Positions 35,162-45,935 of a DNA stretch of 64,000 nt are shown piece after piece. A program made the translations under genes and the position numbers. The stretch spans positions 25,894,501 through 25,958,500 of the forward strand of contig CM065387.1 of NCBI GenBank assembly GCA_033060915.1, written 5' to 3'. Each line of letters begins with the position of its first letter. The first letter of the stretch is position 1. The DNA comes from Euryodendron excelsum. Lineage: Eukaryota > Streptophyta > Magnoliopsida > Ericales > Pentaphylacaceae. The notes under the pieces were generated by a model that was not told the DNA's origin, did not search any database, and saw only the letters and a list, made by a program, of their open reading frames with translations.

Positions 35162-37458
35162 TGTAACGACCCAGCTAGCCGGACCGTTAAATAATAAAAT
35201 GAACAACCTCAAATCCCGTTTTGAACTCTCAAAATAGAAGATAAAATATAATCGCGTCTCCAAAGGAATTATTTCCTCTTCATGACTAGGAATCTCGAGA
35301 TAACAATTACAACTCCAAAAATTTGAATATGAAAATTCCCTCAACTACAAGTATCTTGTTATAGTAATTTCTGCTAGGCTCCAAGATATTTAATGCTCAA
35401 TATAATGCCTCCAAAGCGAAGCCTTAAAGAGATACTCGATCAGCACCTTATATGCTTCCACCTGAAAAATAAATTTAACCGGGAAGTATACAATACACAA
35501 GAGTACAAACGCAAAGTTCAAGATAACTAAAGCAAAGCTCAGTAAATAAATCCATATGACAGAGAAATAAAATAATAATCATTCATTAGTCAAAATTATA
35601 AACAAAACATGCCAGTAACAAGTATTTCATATTTTCATGAGGCCCGTACCCAGCCCTTCTCAGTACCATGCCAAATGCCACCCGTGCCATGATACTATAA
35701 CCAATTCCAATAACTAGTATCCCATGGATCAATACCCCGTAGGGTCATCATTCTATAACCATTTCTAATAACAGGCCAACGGGTGCGTTTGAACATGTAC
35801 TGATTAGTTCCATGGCACATCAGCCATAATAAAATTCAATGATTCCAAGAATAGCATTATTAAGGAGTTCAACAACGAACACGATAAACAAGGATATGTC
35901 GGAATAAGCTTAATAGAGCCAAAAATTATATAACGATGGAATTTAACGAGCTTAAATATGCAAGAGGAATACAATTCAAGAAACAGTATGAATCTACTTT
36001 TTACAAAGAGTTTTGAAGAGGAGCATATTGTATATAATCGGTTACCTCAATCGCATTCCACTTATCTTGTAAAGATCACAACGCAACCTGAAGCATCTCT
36101 CAATCTGCTTTCCTATTCTCCAATTTCTTTGCTCGGCCTACAAGCTCTCTCTCTTTTTCTCTCCAAGTCTAATGGTCAACACTTGGGGAAAGGGCAGCCG
36201 GGGTATATACATATAGAAGGAGCATAGGGGGTGTTGGTTCATGGGGCAGCTCCCACGCCTGCCTTGTCTCTCCATTTCTCTATCTTCCACGGCTGTTCTC
36301 TTTCTCTCGCTCTATCACTCTATAGTTCTCACTTTATGCCTCTCTATAACAGCCAGCATTTGGCTTGGAATGGCACCTTATTGCTGGCAAATGGGGAAGC
36401 AAGGTGGGGGTGTGTGTGATAGATTAATCCTATGTATTATACTATAGTTTGTATGCTAATATTATACCAAGGCAATAACTTTGTAATATGTAAATTTGAC
36501 CAAGAATGGTCCAAGTGTGCCTTGTGTTCAACACAAGGGCTAAAAATGTATAGGTTCTATGTTTTGTGCATGCAACCTCCCCCACCTGTCTCTTTGTTTC
36601 TCTCTCTATCCATGTCGTGCATGCATGACACTCAACCCCCCCTAACTTTGACTAGCCAATGGGGGTTCATTGCTTGCCGGAAATGAAAGGGGCAAGGTGT
36701 TTAAACTATACCTATTGATTTGTATATTTCATTGCAACATGTGATAGATATATATATATATATGTAGATGTATACACCATGCACTAACAATATGATATTA
36801 ATTATGGCTAAATGTGCAGCCAAAAGTTGTACATTATATGTATTAGGAGCATGCATGGGCAGCTGGCCCATTGGTCTAAGAAGATGTGTCCAATATTTTC
36901 CATAGTGAAGTGAGGGAGGACCTCAGTTCGGAATGGCTGAGTTTGAGACTTTGAATCTCATCAAACACTTATTCCGAGACCATAGGTAGAAAGTTCACAA
37001 AAAATTAATCAGGCTAGGCTCAAATTTCATAAAATTTCGATAAGAAATGAGAAAGAAACTTGATCCGAAGTTTTGGTAAAATCACGTACGAAATTACCAG
37101 GTGCAGCGGCTTTCGGGTGCTTTTCAGGAGAACGAAACTCTACGAAATGGATTTCTGAGGAGACAAGGGGATCAGGCTCGAAGATTAGATAATTTTAGAC
37201 ACTTGATTTGCCAAAATCCGCCGAGAAACGAGAAAGAAAACCTAGTTTAAAGTTATGGTGCAAATTGGTACGAATTTGTGGGGAAATATGCTACGAACTC
37301 CTTTTTCGGGAGATCAAGCTTCTATGAAGCTGGGTTTCGACATATGGTTAGGGTTGGTCTCGGAAGGTCCTTGCTTGCGACTTATAATACCTATGGCTGT
37401 GTCTTATAACGTCCCGCTAGGGACGTAATGTAGTCAAGGGAAATTTGTGGGTATTACA
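35162..37458 (+). mobile_element. Solo LTR E of another LTR-retrotransposon family (2.3 kb)
   Basis: Begins TGTAACGACCCAGC and ends GGGTATTACA, with near-matching 5-bp flanks CGTGT/CGTGG. Removing it rejoins the C LTR smoothly. No ORF with a domain is seen. It contains a (TA)n run near 36749 and a TATA-like TATATACATATA near 36207. Ends of this form (TGTAA...TTACA) are common in Ty3/gypsy LTRs such as Tekay. Strand is uncertain because both ends are similar when reversed, and the family is not identified. Confidence 0.65.
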
Positions 37459-37742
37459 CGTGGCGGATTTGATTTGCATTGGAATTGGACTTGAAATTGA
37501 ATTTAAGATTGAAATGGAGACTTACCGTCTCTAAGAAGACATGCCAATTAGAATTGGACCAAGTAATACCACAAGGGCATTTTGGTTATTTTATCTCTAT
37601 TGGGCCCAACGGGCCCGCGAAGTGATTGGTTGACTAGATTGAGTTTAGAAAATTAATTTCGACTTGAATATGTCTATTTTGGTTTGAATATGAGTTTGGA
37701 TGGACCAAAGATTACCGAGCGGGCAAAAATGGGGTGCTTACA
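37459..37742 (-). repeat. Element C 3' LTR, proximal part
   Basis: Resumes after LTR E and ends (minus-strand start) with TGTAAGCACCCCATTTTTGC at 37742. About 9 of 10 bases match the 5' LTR stub at 39411-39681 by eye. Confidence 0.85.
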
Positions 37743-37759
37743 GCTGTCCCTCTTTTTCT
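37743..37759 (-). other. Polypurine tract of element C
   Basis: The minus strand reads AGAAAAAGAGGGACAGC directly before the LTR start TGTAAG, matching element A's tract in form and place. It identifies the LTR at 31535-37742 as C's 3' LTR. Confidence 0.85.
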
Positions 37760-39410
37760 ATCCTTGCTTGTTGAAGACAGAAACGATAAAGTAAGAGTCT
37801 CATGTTGACCGTGAGGCGATTGGAGGCATGGAATTTGGAAATTTGGAATTTGAAAGCTGAATTGTCTTGATTTTTCAAATTTAAAATTTTGAAAACTTGA
37901 CTTTGAAATGATTTCTAATTGAAGTTGATTGTTTGAAATAATCTTAAAATTGCATTTGGAAATGAATTGATTAGGATTCGAATTAAAAGGGTTTGGAAAA
38001 CCTTTGAAACTTTGGAACGAAACTTTAGAGAAGAAGTTTAAAAATCTAGAATTTTTTGAAAATTGGCTTTTTGAAGTGAAAGAGGTGAAAGCCCGAGGTT
38101 TTTGAAGGAAGAAGCTTGGGAAACCTATGAAATGTTTTTGAGAATGAAACTTTTTGAAGAAGAAAGTTTGAAAACCCTTGAAACACTTTTAAGAATAGAG
38201 CTTTGAAGGATAAAGCTTGAAAAACCTGATAAATGCTTTTAAGATTAAACCTTTTTGAAAGAAAAAGCTTTTGGAAAATTGGGAAAATGATTTTGAAGTG
38301 AAACCCCTTTTTTTTTTTTTTTTTGAAAGAAAGAGTTAGAAAACCTGGAAGGTATTTCGAAGTCAAACTTTTTTAAGGAAAAAGCTATAAAACCTAGAAG
38401 GTATTTTTTTTTTTAAATCAAAATTTTTGAAGGAAAAAGTTAGGAAAACCTCGATGATATTTTTATAAAACAGAATCTTTTTTAAAGGAAAAAGAGGTCA
38501 AATTCTTGAAAATGAGGCCTTTTTGGCAGAGAAGACCCCGAAAAACTCGGATTGGAATTTTTCAAAATGAAGAAAGGGTTGAAATTTTTTGAAATAAAAT
38601 CTTTTTGAAGGAAAAAGATAAACCCTTTGAAAGTGAGGCCTTTGTGGCAGAGAAGACCTTGAGAAATTTGGATTGCATTTTAGAATTAACACTTTTTGAA
38701 AGGAAAAATTAGAAGATCTTGTAATGGACTTTTGGATAAAACTTTTGGGAAAAAAGTTTAAGGAAACCTAGAATTCGACAAAAACTATTGAAGGAAAAGT
38801 TCAGGGAACTTTTGGAAATTGATTTTGAATAAAACTTTTGAAAAACTTATGGAATGAATTTTGAATAAGACTTTTGAAGAAAAACGTTTTGGAAACTTTG
38901 AAGTGGATTTTGAATTTAGAAAACTTCGAAATTGATAAAAACTTTTGAAGGAAAAGTTTAGGAAACATCTTAAAAATAGAATTTGGATTTTAGAAAACTT
39001 CGAAATTGATAAGGACCTTGGACGGAAAGTTCAAAAACTTTGGAATTGATAGAAATTTTGGAAGAAAGAATTTTTTAGGATTGAAAACCTTGAAAACCCT
39101 TGAGGATTAATTCTTGAAACAAAGTTTTAGAAAATCTTAAAATTTGATTGGAAGGGAAATCTTCTGAAGAAAAGTTTTTAAAATGGATTTGGACCAAAAC
39201 CCTTGAGTTTTGATTTTGAAAATAGTTTTTAAGACTTCATTTCGAAGCAACTTTTGGAAGGAAACATTTAAGAATCTTAGAATTTGGTTTTGAAGATAAA
39301 CTTTTGAAAGAAACAGTTAGGAAACCTTTTGAAAATCGATTTTGAAAATAAACTTTTAAAGAAAAAAGTTAAGAAACTTTTTGAGAATTTATTTTGAAGA
39401 ACTTTTGGAA
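37760..39410 (-). repeat. Degenerate tandem array in element C 3' internal region
   Basis: Repeats of roughly 60 bp built on (plus strand) CTTTTTGAAGGAAAAAGTTAGG-AAACCTTGAAA, strongly diverged. A longer duplication is visible: AGGCCTTT(T/G)TGGCAGAGAAGACC occurs near 38516 and 38637, about 121 bp apart. No ORF is credible in it. It matches the general style of the array at 1-425 (CTTCAAAAG with AAACC/GGTTT boxes) but with a different period. Confidence 0.7.
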
Positions 39411-39681
39411 TTGTATTTGATTTGCTTTGGAATTGGACTTGAAATTGAATTTGAGATTGAAACAGACACTTGCTATCTCTAAGAAGACGTGCAAATTCGA
39501 ATTGGACCGAGCAATGCCACAAGGGCATTTTGGTCATTTTGCCTCTATTGGGCCCGCGAAGCAATTAATTAACTAAATTGAGTCTGTAAAATTGATTTCG
39601 ACTTGAATATGTCTATTTTGGTTTGAATATGTGTTTGGATGGACCGGAGATTGTCGAGTGGGCAAAAATGGGGTGCTTACA
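39411..39681 (-). repeat. Element C 5' LTR stub
   Basis: Only the first ~270 bp of the LTR remain, ending (minus-strand start) TGTAAGCACCCCATTTTTGCC at 39681. The join to the tandem array at about 39411 marks a large internal deletion. Confidence 0.8.
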
Positions 39682-40339
39682 CAATTCCATGATCTATTTC
39701 AAGTTTCTAATTTTAAAATTTATTTTTAAATCTCCAATTCCAATTTCTAAAACTTTCTTCCAAACCTCAAATCTTGCTTTCAAATCTATTTTCCAAATCA
39801 AATAAAATTCTTGCACTTGCATGTCATGCATCTTATTATACTTACTTTCAAAAGTGGATAATTTTGGACATTTATTAATCAAAGATTCCAAATGAGTGAA
39901 CCTAGGGTGAATAGACATGTAGGTACCGCAAGAGCGGGATAGGGTGATGGCTTAGTGCATCTTCCCTACACGTAACCAATCTTTGAACCTATAATCACTA
40001 TTTTCAAACACCAAAATAGAGTTATTTTCAAAAGGACTTAAAACTTTCCAAAGATTTCCAAACAACCTCTTTTCTTAAAAACCCACTCTTGAGAAAGTTT
40101 TCAAAATCTCTTTCAAAAACCCTAAGTGTAGTTTTCGGATTATGCTTAGTTTTAGGTGACCTAACTCACCTTAATCAAGTTAGGTGGCGACTCCAAACAT
40201 TTTCTAAAAGCCCTTAATTCAAATCAATTTCTATTTCAAAGCTAGTCACACACGTCTTTCTAAGAGGATGAGTTCTAACGAGAGAGCATTGTGTTTTTCT
40301 CACTTGTCTTGTTCGGGTACGAAAAATCAGGGCGTGACA
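39682..40339 (+). repeat. Element B 5' LTR, end part
   Basis: Continues the B LTR from CAATTCCATGATC to the terminal GGGCGTGACA. It contains the conserved GGTGACCTAAC block and, 150 bp before the end, GGTGGCGACTCC, which resembles the primer site. Confidence 0.87.
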
Positions 40340-40341
40340 GC

Positions 40342-40360
40342 TGGCGACTCCACTGGAGAC
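40342..40360 (+). other. Primer binding site, tRNA-Arg (element B)
   Basis: TGGCGACTCCACTGGAGAC starts two bases after the LTR. It is complementary to the 3' end of plant tRNA-Arg (…GGAGTCG plus CCA), the primer used by Ogre/Tat elements. The copy in element F (63150) reads TGGCGACTCCACTGGGGAC. Confidence 0.88.
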
Positions 40361-40550
40361 ACTTAGAGAGTTAGGCTATTGTCATGGCTCTTCACCCTCA
40401 CCCATTAGGAGTCTTTGAATAATTTGTCCAATTCTATCCACCTCAAAATTTTCAAAATCAAACTTTTAAAAGCTATTTTCAAAAAACATGTCATTGCTTG
40501 CATTCAATTACATTCAATTATTCAATCTTACATTAAGTTCATCATTCAAG

Positions 40551-40579
40551 TACTAACTTGTGCTTATTTATTTTTGTAG
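40551..40579 (+). promoter_or_regulatory. Candidate 3' splice site in Ogre leader
   Basis: TACTAAC (40551-40557), a T-rich tract and TTTTTGTAG ending at 40579 form an almost ideal branch point and acceptor 22 bases apart. The partner donor would be AAG|GTAGGC in the LTR (29536/29537). In element F the branch point TACTAAC is kept (63347-63353) but the acceptor AG has become GG. Splicing is an inference. Confidence 0.5.
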
Positions 40580-43500
40580 GAGGACCTTTGTTCACATTTT
40601 GTTTCATGTTATATTAACTGCTATGTATGTCATAAATATATAGAATGGATAGGATGGATAGGAGTTGTTGGGCCCTTTCCTCCACTTTTCAAAATTTTCA
40701 CACACACACTGCATTGAGTACAAGCATTTACATACTTGCATTCTCATCTGATTATGCCCCTTCTAGTTAGAAAGGGGAACTGTATATTGGTTATGGGCAA
40801 GATGCTGTGTCAATTTCTTCACCTACGGCCTCTTAATTGTTCCCCCGCTCGAATCACCTACCGATCATGGCACCACCTCGGAGAGTGGGCCAAGGTTTGA
40901 AGATCTAGGAACTGAGCCTTCTTAGGAAGCATTAGTAAACCCTCAACCTCATGCTCATATAGACAACATGCATAGCTGAACCTCTACCGGATTTAAGACA
41001 TGCACATCATTTTCAAAACCATGGAGGAAAGGGCGACTGCTTATCTTTCCTTTAAGCCTATCTATTCCTGTTGTTATAATGCTTGAATTCATGCTGTTAT
41101 AATACCTATATAATTGCTCATGCATCCATATTTACTTTGCAAATGCATTATTTTTTTTTCTCTCTCTCTCTACTCTATGTATTCATGTTCATGCATTCAA
41201 TATTCCATTTCAAGACAAGAGTTCCCAAGTAACTCAAGTCATTATATCTTCATGCATATGAACAACCCAAAGACTGTGAAACCAAGTTCATTCTCCCTTG
41301 CATTAAACCTACCAAAATCCTAAGGGTTCCCATATCACCCTAAGGACTCATAGCATGCATTTCAAGTCACTCCATAAGAGAGGCCCCAATCCCTCTGTGC
41401 TCACGGAGATAGGATTGCCAAAAAGACAAGGGGTAATCAAACAAGGTCTCTCAACAACCTCATCAACATCAAAGAAGGTGAATTCGAAGACTCAAGAGTA
41501 GTCTAGGATCCCAAATGTAAAAGTAAATAGGTGGAAGTTCCAAGGAAGTTGTTCCCGCTCCCCCTATTAAAATGTATTTCAATTCCATTATATTTAAACT
41601 CCAAAGATCAAGGTACTTCTGTTATTTCTCATGAATCAATGAATGTATATTCCCACTCAAACGGTAAGGTATCTACATACAGGGGCAAAACCCTTATCTC
41701 CAAAAAGTGAGCCAAATGCATCAGGTTTAGTTTCCCTTTCAAAGTAGGGGCACCCCTAGGACATACATTGCATAAAAACTTTCCAATCAAGATGCTAACT
41801 CATCTTTTCTTTCTTGTCTTTTATCCTTCCCCCCTCATCTCCGAGTATTAAGAAAATCGAAGGCAGAAGCAAGACAAGAAGGGGGTCTTCTAAACCATTC
41901 ATTTACTATTATCATGATGCTCACATGTTCATTTTTGTTATGCTCATGTATCCATATTTATTCCAAGATAAGAGTTCCAATGAACTCAAATCATTGCATT
42001 CTCATGCATTTAATTAATCGTAGAGAGAAGGAGCAATCCAATCTCATGTTAATCAAACTCACCAAAACTCCTAAGGGTTCCTCAACTCTAAGGATTCATG
42101 ACAGGCATAGAACCATGTCTCGAGAGGGGCCCAAATCTCTCTCCATCTGTGGAGGCGGGATTCCCCAAACAAATAAACATCAATGGGCCCATGCCGAAGA
42201 GGTATTATGTTACATAATAAGGGCAAAACTCCATCTCCAAAATGGACTCAGCATTATGCTTAGACTCCCTCAAAGAAGGGACCTCCATACGATATGCACC
42301 ACATAAAACGTTCAACTCCACATGCTAATTGTGTTTTATTTTTCTTTTTTTTTTTCTAGGTCAAAGAGCATAATTGAACTCATGGAACTCCTCTAACATC
42401 TCACCCAATTCAAACTCATGCAAGGATAAGCCTGATTATTGGAAAAGGCCGAACCTACATTAAGGAAAGAAGACTTCACCATTTGTAAAGTCCGGTCAAA
42501 TCCATGCATTACCACAACAGAATCCTCTAACTTCCAAATGCATGCCAAATGCCATAAAAGATCTGTCAATTTGCCCTCTGTTAATACACCTGGCAAATAA
42601 AGCACCAAGAAGGTTGGCACAGTTTCCAAACCCTATTAAGGGTTCTCATCAAAGGGCCCACAAGAAAAGGAAGGTTTCCACAAAATTTGGCTACTTTCTT
42701 TCTACCCTTCTATTTCTTGCATATCTTCTCTAAATAAACCTTGCATGTCATGCCATCATAATTTGAAATGAAAAAGAATTAGTTTTCAATTTATCCCCTT
42801 TGTCTCATACTCTCGTAGATGATTATTGCTTTTAGGGATTCTTTCCCATTTTGTAATGACTTAACTCGAAGGATAGGATAGCATGGGCAACCCACTCAAA
42901 GGGGGTTAAAACCTTTGAGAGACAAGTAAGAGATAAGTAGAAGATAGTCTTAACAAAGAGGTGTGGATTTTATTGAAGAGACGACACTTGAGTGGTATCC
43001 TAGCGAAGCGATGGGTAACCGAGTCCTCAAAATAATGAGAAACCATTGTTCTATTTATCTAATAAGAAATAAACACTGCCCTTTGCTCAGCCCACTAAAG
43101 CCGTAAGTGATTTCTATTTAGATATCCCCAAACCAAGAACCATCCCTCACATTGGGGTAAGCACAGTAGGGGTTCACTGACAAAAACACATCATCTCTAG
43201 GAATATTATCTAAATTTTGTACAAACGCTTTATGAACTAAGCAATTTAATTTGAAATGATGAGAGACCCTCAATTCTGCTACCATATAGAAAAAAAAATC
43301 CCTTTGCAAAGCCTACTTGAGTCGGTTCCATTTTTCAAGAAAATCGACTAGATGATCACCGCCCACATTGGGTTAAGGCAAAAGCCATGAGTAGGAACTA
43401 ATGAGCAACGATGAAAGTGGTGATTTCTAAGAAATTATGATGTCAAAGGCATCTCTAGTAAAGAAGATAATGTGTTCGTGATGATCTTCAAAAGAAGATA

Positions 43501-44265
43501 CTGTCATCCAAAAATATAAATGAAAAAGTTGGCATCTCTAAAAGTCGACTTAGAAGTTTCTTGATGAGAAAATCCTAATCAGAAGGCAGAGAACGGTCTA
43601 TAAGAACAAAAGAAGTTGGAAAGAAAGAAGAAAGCATGGAATAAAAGTTAAATTGCCAAAGGTGATCATTGGTCTTTTCAAAACCTCACAAGTAATAATG
43701 TTTGAGCCTTTATATCCTTTCATTCATAAACCCCTTAACCTAGCCTACGTTACGGTCCAAATCAAAATCCTCTCTAATCAAAGAAAATTGCTTAGTCCAA
43801 ATAAGCCTGAACAATACCAAGACAAGTAGTTGAAAAAAAAGGGGGGGGGGTGAGAAAGGAAAGGTGAGGAGAAATGCAGGGGCCATCTCATGCTCCAAAA
43901 TGTGCTCAAATAGTTTTGGTTTAAACAACCCACTAAAAGAAAATCTTTGAGCCTAAATATCCCTTTGTTTCTTAACACCCCTAAACCTAGCCTGCATTAT
44001 AGTCCTAATGCATCCATGACATGTATAACATGTACATCCATTAAATTCCTGGGTAGTTTGTATCTATTCATTCATTCATCAAAAAAATAGGACATGCATT
44101 CAGTTCTATTTCTATATATACATTCATAAAAAAAAAAAAATATGACATGCATTCAATTCCGTTCTTATATGTGCATTCATCGAAAAGTACAACATACATT
44201 TACCCATTTACCTATGCATTTTTAGAATTGGTATAAATAAACTGTTTTTACATAAAAACTTGCTT

Positions 44266-44270
<5 letters not shown>

Positions 44271-44345
<75 letters not shown>
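44271..44345 (+). repeat. (CT)n microsatellite
   Basis: About 37 uninterrupted CT units. Short CTCTCT runs also occur in the leader at about 41160 and 63933, so the tract may have grown from a leader motif. Confidence 0.97.
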
Positions 44346-44349
<4 letters not shown>

Positions 44350-44399
44350 AGGGAACAAGAAACGAAGCAAAACACAAAAAGGAGATAAAAAAAAAAAAA

Positions 44400-44950
44400 T
44401 CCCTCAGGCATCTCTAGCACTGGTATACACCTCAGAAAGCTTTAACTTGCATAGCCGATAAGAAACAGAGAACAGGGCAATAGCTTGCCCTCGAACTCTC
44501 CAATCAACCTTGGACTTCCCTAGAGGAGCATCGTTTTGTAAGACAGAGTATTGGTTCAAGAAGTAGTAGTTTCAAGACATCAACCTTGAATTTCCCTCGA
44601 CGAGCATCGTTCCACAAGACGGAGTGTTGGTTCAAGAAGTAGCAGTTGTAAGACATCAATCTTAAATATGCCCCAAACCCGATCTCCACCAAAAAGGCCC
44701 GGTAAGACGAAGCCGCCTGTTACATAGTGCTGAAAACCTGATGGACAGCCTCTCTGAATGATGCATGTACCCAGCGATAAGGCAAGTGCTGTTGGGAGTA
44801 CACGCTAGGATGATAAGCTAAATCCCCCAGTGGAGGAATATCTGGTACATCCAAATTGCTAAGATCTGCATCCGTCTGTCTATGCCTAGAGGAGGCCCGC
44901 TCGAAACCTGCACCCGATTGCCAAGGCCTGGTACCTCCTCCTTGCATCAA
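44400..44950 (-). pseudogene. Unrecognised minus-strand coding-like remnant in element B leader
   Basis: Open on the minus strand from 44950 to 44720 (76 residues, rich in R, P, H and S), then after one stop a second open run (44692-44504) containing FLVEIGFGAYLRLMSYN. The GC-balanced composition differs from the AT-rich surroundings. The IGFGxxLRL phrase faintly recalls the start of plant-mobile-domain proteins often captured by transposons, but the match is weak and I do not name it. The second run spans a 76-bp tandem duplication. It is opposite to element B's strand, so it could be captured DNA. Confidence 0.3.
44505..44656 (+). repeat. 76-bp tandem duplication
   Basis: Two adjacent copies, 44505-44580 and 44581-44656, both starting CAACCTTG and ending AGACAT. 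By eye about 85% identical. A third copy may begin at 44657 and decay at once. Confidence 0.85.
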
Positions 44951-45209
44951 TCTACTCCTCCAAGGCTGGCTCAGTTGGAGGAAGGGGTTGACTGGAGGTC
45001 TACTCCCCTTCTGCTCTAGCTACCTCTAGAATGACTAGAGTTGCCCACTGAATCTGTACGGGCACCCTTCCCAGATTGGCGCCTCCTCTCCGAACCGTCA
45101 TCACCTACGTCTACCATCCTGAAGATCAAGGTAAGAATATCAACATATGGTAAGTATAGCTCAAAAAGGTAAAAGAGATAAAAAGAACGAAAAAGAAGAA
45201 AGGAAAAAA

Positions 45210-45935
45210 AGATTTCAAATCATAAGTCAAAATGAATTTTCTACACATTTTGATTTTAAAAATCAAGTTTCAAGTCAAAATAAATTTTTTACATATTTTG
45301 TCTTCAAAGGTTAAGTTTTGAGTCAAAATAAATGTCCTACACATTTTGATTTTAAAAGTAAAGTTTCGAGTCAAAATGCATTTCCTGCACATTTTGATTT
45401 TAAAAATTCAATTTTCGAGTCAAAAATGAATTTTCTAACCATTTTGGGTCCGTCAAAAATTCAAGTTTCGAGTCAAAATAAATTTTCTATACATTTTGTT
45501 TTCAAAAATTCAAATTTCAAGTCAAAATGAAATTTTCTTTACATTTTGTCTTCAAAAAAAATTTTCAAGTTTCGAGTCAGAATGAATTTTCTATACATTT
45601 TGTCTTTAAAAAAAAATTTTCAAGTTTCAAGTCAAGATAAAATTCCTGCACATTTTGATTTTAAAAATTCAATTTTCAAGTCAAAATGAATTTTCTACGC
45701 AATTTGGGTCCGTCAAAAATCCAAGTTTCAAGTCAAAAATGAATTTCCTATACATTTTGTCTTCAAAAATTCAAATTTCAAGTTAAAATGAAATTTTCTA
45801 TACATTTTGTCTTTAAAAAACAATTTTCAAGTTTCAAGTCAAAATGAATTTTCTAAACATTTTGTCTTCAATAGTTCACAGTTTCAAGTCAAAATGAATT
45901 TTCTATACGTTTTGTTCAAGTGTCAAATCAAAATA
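45210..45935 (+). repeat. 50-bp tandem array with a 261-bp higher-order repeat (element B)
   Basis: About 13 monomers of 48-56 bp built on AAGTTTCAAGTCAAAATGAA-TTTTCTATACATTTTGTCTTC. From 45361 the monomer types follow the order a-b-c-d-e (a has CCTGCACATTTTG; b has GGGTCCGTCAAAAAT; d and e have long A runs) and the same order starts again at 45622. The shift is 261-262 bp, so five-monomer blocks were duplicated as a unit. This is a small higher-order satellite in the 3' untranslated zone of the element. Confidence 0.85.

Larger units (their letters stand above)
31518..39681 (-). mobile_element. Deleted minus-strand Ogre-like element C
   Basis: Reading the minus strand from 39681: about 270 bp of a 5' LTR start (TGTAAGCACCCCATTTTTGC), an abrupt switch near 39411 into 3' internal tandem repeats, a polypurine tract at 37743-37759, then a type-2 3' LTR running to 31535 where it is truncated. 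The entire gag-pol region and most of the 5' LTR are gone. It lies in the 5' LTR of element B, which resumes at 39682. About 170 bp of B and 830 bp of C's LTR end are missing at the left junction. Confidence 0.85.
40361..45200 (+). mobile_element. Element B 5' leader region, no intact ORF
   Basis: About 4.8 kb of leader between the primer site and the tandem array. The first ~850 bp are homologous to the leader of element F (63169-64000). Open stretches here are short, and I see no gag motif. The region contains a branch-point/acceptor-like site at 40551-40579, a ~50-bp triplication at about 44070-44200 (GACATGCATTCA boxes), a long CT microsatellite, a 76-bp tandem duplication, and a minus-strand open stretch with protein-like composition. 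Ogre elements are known to carry a long leader and an extra ORF before gag. Whether this is that ORF's remains cannot be decided. Confidence 0.7.

Noticed and set aside
35958..36447. Protein-coding gene in LTR E
   Set aside because: Short overlapping open runs without domain motifs, inside a TG...CA-bounded insert.
31518..37742. Recent inverted duplication of one LTR
   Set aside because: The arms differ at many sites by eye, C has its own polypurine tract and 3' internal region, and C's other end is a proper LTR start. Two separate insertions plus a centre deletion explain it better.
42330..42361. Second splice acceptor (T-rich tract then TTTCTAG)
   Set aside because: There is a pyrimidine tract and AG but no good branch point or matching donor, and the element F leader does not cover it. 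Too weak to claim.
42393..42629. Minus-strand 78-residue open run in the B leader
   Set aside because: No domain recognised and isolated among stops. The leader of F does not extend far enough in the window to test it.
44267..44461. Ser-Leu repeat protein
   Set aside because: Pure translation of the CT microsatellite.
45210..45935. CRISPR-like array (regular short repeats)
   Set aside because: Repeats are contiguous degenerate monomers without unique spacers, in a plant retrotransposon.
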